9,257 nt of DNA from JALYNX01 sp044867525 (GTDB taxonomy: Bacteria; Actinomycetota; Acidimicrobiia; Spongiisociales; ZC4RG35), in contig JBIOVB010000126.1 in the NCBI GenBank assembly GCA_044867525.1, positions 1 to 9,257 of the forward strand, read 5' to 3'. This document shows positions 1 through 5,486 of this stretch, in pieces; within the stretch, counting starts at the first letter, position 1, and every line of letters begins with the position of its first letter. Made by a program: the position numbers and the translations under genes. The notes beneath the pieces were generated by a model. It saw only the letters and a list, made by a program, of their open reading frames with translations, ran no database searches and had not been told where the DNA came from.

Positions 1-579
1 CTCGTATTGCTTGGTGGAGTGGGGCTCCACCAGTTGCTGGCTGAAGAAGAACTCGACCCAACGGCGGTGCTCGGTGGTGATGACGTGCTTGTTGTAGAGG
101 GCCCACCAAGTCGGTCGATCGATGACCTCTTCCCAGTGCGGGCCGGCTTCGATCCAATGCGGTTGGGGCCGTCCGAGGTAGGGCACTCCGGGCTCGATCG
201 CCACCAGTCCCTGGACGCGGTCCGGGTGGGCGGCGGCGAGGCACAACACCCACCAGTTGGCGTGGCAATGGGCAATCATCACCGCTCTCGACGCCTCGGT
301 GGCGTCGAGCACGGCCACCAGGTCTCCCAGGTTGGCCTCCGTGACGTGGTGGGACGGCTTGGTCGGCTTGCCGGATCTGCCGTTCCCCCTGCCGTCGATC
401 GTCACCACCCGATAATGACGGGCCAGGTGGGGGATCAGCCCCTTCCAGATTCGGGAGTGGGTGATCGGCGCCGGTGGGACCAGCATCACAGTGGTCTCCC
501 CGGTCCCGTACACCTCGTAGTGGATGGCGAGCCCGTCCCGGTCGACGAATCCGTCGAGCAACGGAGTTGTCGCCCTCAT
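1..579 (-). CDS. alpha/beta hydrolase B (partial, C-terminus beyond window), Cys at nucleophile position
   Basis: The reading frame opens at an ATG ending at 579 and stays open for 193 codons to the left edge, so about the last third is missing. It is an alpha/beta-fold hydrolase of unknown substrate. It shows the early strand and oxyanion region (VPPAPITHSRIWK, residues 35-46), the DGRGNGRS loop (62-69) and the VEPHSTK motif (184-190). It aligns without gaps to the upstream hydrolase; I count about 73 identities in 193 positions (38%). At the nucleophile elbow, where the paralogue has GLSRG, this protein has AHCHA, putting Cys105 exactly at the serine position. Cysteine nucleophiles are known in dienelactone hydrolases, so activity is possible; a changed or lost activity is equally possible. 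Its start overlaps the stop of hydrolase A (ATGA), and a GAGGGG ribosome site lies 8 bases upstream, so it is the third gene of the TetR operon. The acid and His of the triad lie outside the window. Confidence 0.88.
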   Translation of the reverse strand, partial: MRATTPLLDGFVDRDGLAIHYEVYGTGETTVMLVPPAPITHSRIWKGLIPHLARHYRVVTIDGRGNGRSGKPTKPSHHVTEANLGDLVAVLDATEASRAVMIAHCHANWWVLCLAAAHPDRVQGLVAIEPGVPYLGRPQPHWIEAGPHWEEVIDRPTWWALYNKHVITTEHRRWVEFFFSQQLVEPHSTKQYE

Positions 580-1445
580 CGCTTCAACCCCTCGATGAAA
601 TCCCGCAACAGCAGGTTGACCCGTACCGGGTCCCTGGCGTTGGGGAAGTGCCCTGCGCCCTCCAGGGAGACCAGCGTCCCGTGGCCAAGCCGCGCTGCCT
701 CCTCGCCAATGCGATGGGACTGGATCCCGTCGTCCGTGCCGTGGATGACGAGGAGGGGGGACTCGAACCCGGCGAAAGCCTCCTCTCCGCTGATTCCGAG
801 TGTCGGTCGTCTGGCATCGGCCTCGAGGATCTCCGGCCCACTTTCCAGGGCCCAACCGATCGCGTCCTCAACGGGCTTGGTCGAGTGGGGCTCGACGAAC
901 CCCCGACCGAAGAAGAACACGAGGAAGTCCTGGTAGTGGTCGTGCCAGTAGGCGAGGTTGTATTTGTCCCAACCCCGCGGGGTCTCGGGATACGGCCCCC
1001 AGAACTGCCCCTCGATCTTCTCCCTCCCCGGAGCCACCGGGCCCAGTGGCAACGCCGGCCCGATCATGACCAGGCCGAGCAGCCGTTCCGGGTAGAGGGC
1101 GGCGAGGCGGAGCCCGTATTGGGCACCTCTGGACAGGCCGACCACCACAGCCTCGTCGACGCCGCAGACATCGAGGACAGCCGCGGCGTCATGGGCGTAG
1201 GAGTCGGCGGCGTACCGGGTGGGATCGGTACTGCGATCGGAGCGACCGTTGCCGGGGCCGTCGTAGGTGATGACCCGGTAGTGGCGGGACAGGTACGGGA
1301 CCTGCATCTTCCAGAAACGGGCGTGGACCAGGGTCCAGGTGGGAAGGAGGAGAACGGTCGGGTCGCCTTGCCCGAACATCTCGTAGCCGATGCGGACACC
1401 ATCACGCACGATGTGGTCTGCCCGGTCGGGGGCAACCGCCCTCAT
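576..1445 (-). CDS. alpha/beta hydrolase A (289 aa)
   Basis: A complete alpha/beta-fold hydrolase, probably cytoplasmic since no signal peptide is seen. The catalytic triad is readable: nucleophile Ser105 in GLSRG (103-107), acid Asp239 in HGTDDG (235-240) and His266 in GAGHFP (263-268). Other landmarks are LLLPTWTLVHARFWK near residue 40, DGPGNGRSD (62-70) and VEPHSTK (184-190). The subfamily resembles hydrolases common in actinobacteria, some of which are fused to class III cyclase domains; the substrate cannot be told from sequence. An upstream extension of the frame to 1658 is open but crosses the TetR gene. I chose the ATG at 1445 because it overlaps the TetR stop as ATGA, has AGGA just upstream and gives a protein whose N-terminus (MRA...) matches that of hydrolase B. 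It is probably co-transcribed with, and controlled by, the TetR protein. Confidence 0.93.
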   Translation of the reverse strand: MRAVAPDRADHIVRDGVRIGYEMFGQGDPTVLLLPTWTLVHARFWKMQVPYLSRHYRVITYDGPGNGRSDRSTDPTRYAADSYAHDAAAVLDVCGVDEAVVVGLSRGAQYGLRLAALYPERLLGLVMIGPALPLGPVAPGREKIEGQFWGPYPETPRGWDKYNLAYWHDHYQDFLVFFFGRGFVEPHSTKPVEDAIGWALESGPEILEADARRPTLGISGEEAFAGFESPLLVIHGTDDGIQSHRIGEEAARLGHGTLVSLEGAGHFPNARDPVRVNLLLRDFIEGLKR

Positions 1446-2047
1446 CTTTCCTGCTCCAGGGCGCGCAGCACCTCCCCGAACTTGCGCAGTGCCGAGCGAG
1501 CCGGGACCTCTTCGTCGGTGAACCCGAGCAGGATCATGGTCTCCACACCCAGGAACGGGGCGCCGGCGACGACCGCCGCCTCCGCCGCCGTGAACGGCCC
1601 CAACCCCCCGACTCGATGCCCCGCCTGTTCGGCGACCGAGGCCAGCAGGTTGAACCACTTGCGAAGCATGTCTTTGACCGCCTCCGCGATCTCAGGGTTG
1701 GACCACCCGGCAGCGATCATCTCCTGGAGCACCCGGACATACCCCGAAGCCAGGTCGTCGTCGAGGAAGTCACAGGCCTGCTCCCACTGCTTCCACAATG
1801 GCATGTCGCTGGCGTACATACCCTGCTGGCGCTTGAGCAGCTTTCGGTTCTCCTCCTCGAGGACCTCGAGAACCAAACCCTGCTTCGACCCGAAGTGGTA
1901 GTGGATCTGGCTGAGCGGCACTCCGGCCGCTTCGGCGATCTTACGGGTGGAGAGCCCGGCATAACCGACGTCGAGCAACGCCTGCTTGGCAGCATCCAAG
2001 ATGCTGGCTCGGGTCTTGGGCTCAACGGTCACAGTATCGGTCTCCAC
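1442..2047 (-). CDS. TetR/AcrR family transcriptional regulator (about 201 aa)
   Basis: A TetR-type repressor of usual length. The N-terminal DNA-binding domain covers roughly residues 11-60, with the conserved pattern ILDAAKQALLDVGYAGLST, then KIAEAAGVPLSQIHYHF (the recognition helix with the typical YHF) and GSKQGLVLEVL. The C-terminal ligand-binding and dimerisation half (about 65-201) is helical and ligand-specific, so the inducer cannot be predicted. The gene is first in an operon with two alpha/beta hydrolases (ATGA overlap at 1442-1445), so it probably senses a substrate or product of those enzymes. Start: the longest form begins with GTG at 2047, about 19 bases from the predicted transcription start and without a clear ribosome site. 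A second GTG ending at 2032 (codon 6) has GGAG nine bases upstream and may be the real start. An 18-bp palindrome in the promoter suggests autorepression. Confidence 0.93.
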   Translation of the reverse strand: METDTVTVEPKTRASILDAAKQALLDVGYAGLSTRKIAEAAGVPLSQIHYHFGSKQGLVLEVLEEENRKLLKRQQGMYASDMPLWKQWEQACDFLDDDLASGYVRVLQEMIAAGWSNPEIAEAVKDMLRKWFNLLASVAEQAGHRVGGLGPFTAAEAAVVAGAPFLGVETMILLGFTDEEVPARSALRKFGEVLRALEQER

Positions 2048-2055
2048 TGCTGGCT

Positions 2056-2073
2056 ATCGGTCGATCGACCGAT
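2056..2073. promoter_or_regulatory. putative TetR operator, perfect 18-bp palindrome
   Basis: ATCGGTCGATCGACCGAT is a perfect inverted repeat between the TetR gene and the divergent reductase-cyclase gene. It touches the predicted -10 box and covers the predicted transcription start of the TetR operon, where a bound repressor would block initiation. A second, slightly offset inverted pair, GGCTAT (2052-2057) and ATAGCC (2076-2081), flanks it. Size and symmetry fit a TetR dimer site. That this protein binds it is inference from adjacency. Confidence 0.65.
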
Positions 2074-2102
2074 TTATAGCCTGGATAGTCGGCTCCTGTC
2101 AA
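2073..2102 (-). promoter_or_regulatory. sigma70-type promoter of the TetR-hydrolase operon
   Basis: Read on the minus strand, TTGACA (2102-2097) is a perfect -35 hexamer, followed by an 18-bp spacer and TATAAA (2078-2073), a five-of-six match to the -10 consensus. Initiation would fall near 2066, inside the 18-bp palindrome, leaving an untranslated leader of about 19 bases before the GTG at 2047. Consensus-like elements of this quality are unlikely by chance in DNA this GC-rich. Confidence 0.7.
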
Positions 2103-2149
2103 CCCCCACCGCTCCGCGGCAGCCCGGGCCCGAGTGACAGAATGAACCG

Positions 2150-3277
2150 GTGCGTTTGATCGTCACCGCATTCATGACCCTCGATGGCGTCATCGAAGGG
2201 CCCGGTTACGACGAGCATCGAGACGGCAAGAACGTCTGGGCGTTGCGAATTCAGAACGAGGAAGACGAGGAATACAACACCGCACAGGTCTACAGCGCCG
2301 ACGCCTTCCTGCTGGGGAGGAAGACATTCCAGATTTGGGCCGCCTTCTGGCCCACGATGACCGGAGAGCTCGCCGACCGTGTCAACGAGATCCCGAAATA
2401 CGTGGTGTCGAGAACCCTGAACAGCGTCGATTGGAGCAACTCGACCCTGATCTCGGGTGACATCGTGGGCGAGATCAGACGTCTCAAGGACCAAGAAGGC
2501 GATGAGCTCGTCGTCTACGGCAGCGCGGACCTCGTCGACCTGTTGCTGGAGCACGATCTCGTCGACGAGTACCGCGTGCTGGTCTACCCGTTGATCCTCG
2601 GAAGCGGAAAGCACCTGTTCCGCGACGGGATCGACATCCACCACCTGAGCCTCACCGGCACACGTGCCTTCAATTCCGGCGTCGTGCTCCTCACCTACCA
2701 GCCGCAGCGTGACCTCCCCAGCAGCCGGTACGAGGAGGAGTTCGCCTGGACCCAGGAACAGGTGCGCTTCCTCCAGGCGGCCCAAGACGTCAACCGGGTT
2801 CTGGCGACCGTCTTGTTCACCGACCTGGTCGACTCCACCGGGCGGGCCGTGGAGCTCGGCGACCGGGCCTGGCGCCAGCTCATCGACCGCCACGACGAGT
2901 TGGCTCGCTCCGAGGTGACCCGATGGACCGGCCAATTCGTGAAGAGCACCGGAGACGGTGTGCTCGCCACGTTCGACGCCCCAACCAGGGCTCTGCGCTG
3001 CGCGTTCGATCTGCGTGATGCCATCGGTCGCCTTGGGCTCGAGATGCGGGTGGCGATCCACACCGGTGAGATCGAGTTGCGGGGTGAGGACATTGGAGGG
3101 ATCGCGGTCCACATGGCTGCCCGTGCCCTCGGGGTGGCCGGCGCCGGCGAGGTCGTGGTGACCCGCACCGTGCGTGATCTCGCCACCGGTAGCGATCTGG
3201 CTTTCGCCGCCAAGGGCTCGGTCAGCCTGCGTGGGATCCCGGGTCGAACCGAGTTGTTCGCCGCGTCGCTCGGATAG
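2150..3277 (+). CDS. DHFR-like (RibD C-terminal) reductase domain fused to class III adenylate/guanylate cyclase domain (375 aa)
   Basis: One uninterrupted frame encodes two recognisable domains. Residues 1-184 match the RibD-C/DHFR-like reductase fold (MRLIVTAFMTLDGVIEGPG; LLGRKTF at 54-60; ELVVYGSADLVDLLLEHDLVDEYR around 119-142; YPLILGSGKHLF at 146-157), a family of small NADPH-dependent reductases mostly of unknown substrate. After a charged linker (about 185-215), residues 216-375 are a class III cyclase homology domain: metal-binding Asp225 (LFTDLVDST) and Asp269 (KSTGDG), Lys265, the HTGEIE strand (304-309), and GGIAVHMAAR with candidate transition-state Arg325. His321 replaces the usual Asn, as in many actinobacterial members. 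The catalytic residues look intact, so it probably makes a cyclic nucleotide, dimerising to do so. Start: an in-frame stop at 2135-2137 leaves GTG 2150 as the only start that keeps the first strand; no good ribosome site is seen, so the mRNA may be leaderless. It is divergent from the TetR operon with about 100 bases between. Confidence 0.9.
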   Translation: MRLIVTAFMTLDGVIEGPGYDEHRDGKNVWALRIQNEEDEEYNTAQVYSADAFLLGRKTFQIWAAFWPTMTGELADRVNEIPKYVVSRTLNSVDWSNSTLISGDIVGEIRRLKDQEGDELVVYGSADLVDLLLEHDLVDEYRVLVYPLILGSGKHLFRDGIDIHHLSLTGTRAFNSGVVLLTYQPQRDLPSSRYEEEFAWTQEQVRFLQAAQDVNRVLATVLFTDLVDSTGRAVELGDRAWRQLIDRHDELARSEVTRWTGQFVKSTGDGVLATFDAPTRALRCAFDLRDAIGRLGLEMRVAIHTGEIELRGEDIGGIAVHMAARALGVAGAGEVVVTRTVRDLATGSDLAFAAKGSVSLRGIPGRTELFAASLG

Positions 3278-3291
3278 CCCCGGGCCCGCTT

Positions 3292-3319
3292 TTCTCAAGG
3301 TTGGCGATCCTCATAGAAT
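3292..3319 (+). promoter_or_regulatory. possible tRNA-Ile promoter
   Basis: TAGAAT (3314-3319) matches five of six -10 positions and lies 13 bases before the mature tRNA 5' end. TTCTCA (3292-3297), with a 16-bp spacer, is a four-of-six -35 candidate. The -10 sits in a small inverted repeat, GGCGAT (3303-3308) and ATCGCC (3318-3323). The -35 is weak, so this is tentative. Confidence 0.35.
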
Positions 3320-3332
3320 CGCCACTCACTTG

Positions 3333-3407
3333 GGGCCCATAGCTCAGCCCGGTTAGAGCGCATCCCTGATAAGGATGAGGTCCGTGGTTCAAGTCCACGT
3401 GGGCCCA
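3333..3407 (+). tRNA. tRNA-Ile (anticodon GAT)
   Basis: A full cloverleaf can be folded by eye. The acceptor stem GGGCCCA (3333-3339) pairs with TGGGCCC (3400-3406). The D arm is GCTC/GAGC (3342-3345 and 3356-3359), with GG in its loop. The anticodon stem CATCC/GGATG encloses the loop CTGATAA, giving anticodon GAT (3368-3370), which reads isoleucine ATC and ATT codons. The T arm is CGTGG/CCACG around TTCAAGT. The discriminator is A3407. The next bases are CAA, so CCA is not encoded and must be added by the nucleotidyltransferase. It stands alone rather than in a rRNA operon, with its own terminator six bases downstream. Confidence 0.98.
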
Positions 3408-3412
3408 CAACA

Positions 3413-3447
3413 GAAATCCCCCTTGCTCTGCAAGGGGGATTTCTTGT
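3413..3447 (+). terminator. strong intrinsic terminator after tRNA-Ile, probably bidirectional
   Basis: GAAATCCCCCTTGC (3413-3426) pairs perfectly with GCAAGGGGGATTTC (3430-3443), a 14-bp stem with a three-base TCT loop, followed by TTGT. Together with the TTTC in the stem this gives a U-rich 3' side. The stem also ends in an A/T tract on the other flank. It is the only strong hairpin between the tRNA and the convergent oxidoreductase gene ending at 3544, so it may stop both transcripts. Confidence 0.85.
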
Positions 3448-3543
3448 CGGTGGGGTAGTTGGATCACCTCGGAGAACGACGCAGCTTCACCGAGGTAAGC
3501 CCGCCCGGTCGTGTCGACAAGTTCGGGTGCGGCCTCGTCGAGC

Positions 3544-4479
3544 TCAGGTACCGGCGAGGGATTCGACGATCGGCCCGGCGCTCTCCAAGTCGGCGCCGAG
3601 GAACACCACGTATGAGATGCCGAGACGCTCTCTCCGCTCCTGGAGGGTCTCGATGATCCGCTCCGTCGGGCCGAGGAGAACGTGTGGTGAGGCCAGAACT
3701 TGCGCGGGTGTGGTCCCCCACGAGGAAGCCAGTTCCTCCGCCAACCCTTCGGTGTCGTTTGTCACCTCGACATGGTGGGCGTAGACGCTGATGACGACGT
3801 CGTCGAAGCGATCCTGCGCGCCCTCCCTCACCCACTCCAGCTGCTCATCGATCCGCGACGCCGAGCCGCCCAGGGCATGTCCGAATTCGGAGAACCCGCT
3901 GACGGCGCCACCCACCGCAGAGATTCCCACGATGTCCCCGACGCGACCGGCCAGGGTGAGCATCCTTCGCCCGGACCCGGCTATGAATACCGGGGGACGT
4001 GGATTTTGCACCGGACGAGGGCAGGTCACCCCCTGCACCTGGTAGTGGCTACCGACGAAGGAGAATGGCTCACCGCTCCAACATCCGAAGATGACCTGCA
4101 GCGCCTCCTCGAACCGGTCGACTCGCACCGACGGTGGGTCGTAGGCCAGCCCGACCGAGTCATATTGCTCCTTGATCCAACCGGTCCCGATTCCGAGCTC
4201 GAACCTGCCCTCGGACAAGATGTCGAGACTGGCACCGTCCCGGGCCACCCCCACCGGATGGCGATAGTCGTTGGCGATAACCATCGGAGACACCCTCAGC
4301 CCGGAAGCCTCCGCAGCGAGGGAGAGCAACGGGAACACCGACAGCCGGGAGCTGATGTGATCGGCGGTGCACAACACCTCGAAACCTGCCGCTTCCGCCT
4401 TGCGGGCTCCGTTTACCAGCTCCCCACGAGAAGGGGTGCCCCCGAAGGAGATCCCGAAGCGGAAAGGATGGTGTCCCAT
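3544..4479 (-). CDS. LLM-class (luciferase-like) oxidoreductase, probably F420-dependent (311 aa)
   Basis: A single-domain TIM-barrel protein of the bacterial luciferase-like superfamily. It shows FRFGISFGG at the N-terminus (first strand), AGFEVLCTADH (31-41), LRVSPMVIANDYRHPV (61-76), the family hallmark SEGRFELGIGTGW (89-101), and RPPVFIAGSGRRMLTLAGRVGDIVGI (161-186), which forms the later part of the cofactor pocket. The overall pattern fits the actinobacterial F420-dependent group (resembling the TIGR03621 type); use of F420 rather than FMN is inferred, and the substrate is unknown. The ATG at 4479 is the only sensible start; a weak GGTGA lies just upstream. It follows the sulfurtransferase gene on the same strand after 56 bases containing a strong hairpin, so it could be a weakly coupled second gene. 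Its 3' end faces the tRNA terminator across about 100 bases with no gene. Confidence 0.9.
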   Translation of the reverse strand: MGHHPFRFGISFGGTPSRGELVNGARKAEAAGFEVLCTADHISSRLSVFPLLSLAAEASGLRVSPMVIANDYRHPVGVARDGASLDILSEGRFELGIGTGWIKEQYDSVGLAYDPPSVRVDRFEEALQVIFGCWSGEPFSFVGSHYQVQGVTCPRPVQNPRPPVFIAGSGRRMLTLAGRVGDIVGISAVGGAVSGFSEFGHALGGSASRIDEQLEWVREGAQDRFDDVVISVYAHHVEVTNDTEGLAEELASSWGTTPAQVLASPHVLLGPTERIIETLQERRERLGISYVVFLGADLESAGPIVESLAGT

Positions 4480-4496
4480 GAAATCACCGTACCCTC

Positions 4497-4526
4497 GGGG
4501 TGGTCACCGTGGTCGGTGGCCACCCC
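4497..4526 (-). terminator. strong hairpin without U-tract between the sulfurtransferase and the LLM oxidoreductase
   Basis: Nine bases after the sulfurtransferase stop the minus-strand transcript can fold GGGGTGG, a C/A mismatch, CACCG, a four-base ACCA loop, then CGGTG and CCACCCC: 12 pairs, mostly G-C. No run of U follows (GAGGGTACGG). It could be a U-less terminator, an attenuator reducing expression of the downstream oxidoreductase, or an mRNA-stabilising 3' structure. The hairpin is seen directly; the role is inferred. Confidence 0.5.
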
Positions 4527-4535
4527 TGCAGGCCC

Positions 4536-5387
4536 TCAAGGTCCGACCTCCACCGGGACGCCGACCAGGCTGCCGTACTCCGTCCATGATCCGTCGTAGT
4601 TCTTCACGCTGGGGAAGTCGAGCAACTCGCTGAGAACGAACCATGTGTGTGACGACCTCTCGCCGATCCGGCAGTAGGCGATCACCGTGCCGTCGGCGGT
4701 AATCCCCTTCCCACCGTAGAGCCGCATCAACTCATCGGTGCCCTTGAACGTCCCATCGTCGTTGGCGGTCTGCGACCAGGGGACGTTGACCGCACCCGGA
4801 ACGTGGCCGGGCACGTAGGGCTGCTCCTGAGGAAGATGTGGCGGCGCCATCACCTCGCCGGCGAACTCGGCGGGTGAGCGGACATCGACCATCTGGCCGC
4901 CCTTCTCGGCGAACTCAACCACCTCATCACGCCCGGCCCGCAACTCGGGACGCTCCTTGCCGGTCACCCGGAAAGTGGCCGGCGGCTTTCCCGGGGACTG
5001 CTTGGTCAAGGGCTGATCCTCCAACTCCCACTTGATCCGGCCCCCGTCGAGCAGCTTGACGTCCTCTATGCCTCTCAGCTTGCACAGCCAGTAGGCGTAG
5101 GCGGCGAACCAGTTGTTGTTCCCCCCATAGAGGATCAAGGTCTGATCGTCGCTGATCCCTTTCGACCCGAGGAGTTCGGCGAGCTGCGCGGCGTCGATGA
5201 AGTCGCGCCGGGGCAGGTCATGCAGCTCCGTCCTCCAGTCGAGGGACACCGCTCCTGGAATGTGCCCACCCTCATAGGCGGTGGTGTCCTCGTCGACCTC
5301 GATGACCGCGATGCCCGAGTCCTCGAGCATTCCCGCCAGGGTCCCCGTGTCGATCATCGCTGTGCCTGTCTCGATTCGTGCTGTCAT
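4536..5387 (-). CDS. thiosulfate sulfurtransferase, two-domain rhodanese (283 aa)
   Basis: The enzyme moves a sulfane sulfur from a donor such as thiosulfate to a thiophilic acceptor through a cysteine persulfide. Two rhodanese domains are visible: an N-terminal, catalytically inactive one (about 11-125; GGHIPGAVSLDW, LILYGGNNNWFAAYAYW, DGGRIKWELE) and a C-terminal active one (about 150-278; VDVRSPAEFAGE, GHVPGAVNVPW). The active-site loop is CRIGERS with Cys239, followed by SHTWFVL, the loop typical of mycobacterial CysA-type sulfurtransferases. Length is normal for the family. The frame is open up to a GTG at 5408, but I chose the ATG at 5387: it is preceded by AAAGGAGG four bases away, an excellent ribosome site that the longer form would bury within the coding sequence. 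It is divergent from the BTAD regulator gene and lies upstream of the LLM oxidoreductase on the same strand. The physiological sulfur acceptor is unknown. Confidence 0.95.
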   Translation of the reverse strand: MTARIETGTAMIDTGTLAGMLEDSGIAVIEVDEDTTAYEGGHIPGAVSLDWRTELHDLPRRDFIDAAQLAELLGSKGISDDQTLILYGGNNNWFAAYAYWLCKLRGIEDVKLLDGGRIKWELEDQPLTKQSPGKPPATFRVTGKERPELRAGRDEVVEFAEKGGQMVDVRSPAEFAGEVMAPPHLPQEQPYVPGHVPGAVNVPWSQTANDDGTFKGTDELMRLYGGKGITADGTVIAYCRIGERSSHTWFVLSELLDFPSVKNYDGSWTEYGSLVGVPVEVGP

Positions 5388-5407
5388 GTGGCCTCCTTTG
5401 CTTGCCA

Positions 5408-5480
5408 CGATCGGGTGTAGGTTCGAGCCCGATCGACACGGTTATCGCACATGCCGGTACCGGGCCGGTAACGATCGGGT
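5408..5480. repeat. cluster of short repeats in the sulfurtransferase/BTAD-regulator divergent spacer
   Basis: The 99-bp spacer carries CGATCGGG three times: 5408-5415 and 5472-5479 on the plus strand (both within identical ACGATCGGGT) and once inverted at 5428-5435. The first and second form an inverted repeat with a 12-bp gap. GCCGGTA occurs at 5453-5459 and again at 5464-5470, an 11-bp step, with a 5/7 match TCGGGTA one further step on (5475-5481). CCGGTACCGG (5454-5463) is a perfect palindrome. Heptamer direct repeats at 11-bp spacing are the known binding mode of SARP-type winged helices. Binding by the adjacent regulator is inference. Confidence 0.5.
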
Positions 5481-5486
5481 AGACAG

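Noticed and set aside
576..1658. Longer N-terminal form of hydrolase A starting at 1658
   Set aside because: The extra 71 residues overlap the TetR coding region and are Gly/Arg-rich without fold features. The ATG at 1445 has a ribosome site, an ATGA junction and an N-terminus matching the paralogue.
474..1901. Plus-strand open frame of 475 codons across the hydrolase and TetR genes
   Set aside because: It runs antisense to three genes with clear motifs and overlapping stop/start junctions; the translation is low-complexity, Pro/Arg/Gly-rich and has no recognisable motif.
2104..2149. Promoter for the reductase-cyclase gene
   Set aside because: CAGAAT at 2138-2143 is a weak -10-like word, with no -35 at a proper distance and no ribosome site; not strong enough to list.
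2099..3298. Long open frame (399 codons) on the minus strand opposite the reductase-cyclase gene
   Set aside because: It mirrors the codons of the plus-strand gene, whose domains and motifs are clear. High GC content makes long antisense open frames common, and its translation shows no recognisable domain.
3333..3447. tRNA as an integration (attachment) site for a mobile element
   Set aside because: No integrase gene and no repeated copy of the tRNA 3' end was seen in the window.
3466..3496. Inverted repeat ACCTCGG/CCGAGGT in the gap after the tRNA terminator
   Set aside because: Only seven pairs with a 17-base loop and no U-tract; too weak to call a terminator or operator. The rest of 3448-3543 shows nothing I can support.
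4536..5408. GTG start at 5408 for the sulfurtransferase
   Set aside because: This form would place the excellent AAAGGAGG ribosome site within the coding sequence; the ATG at 5387 directly follows it.
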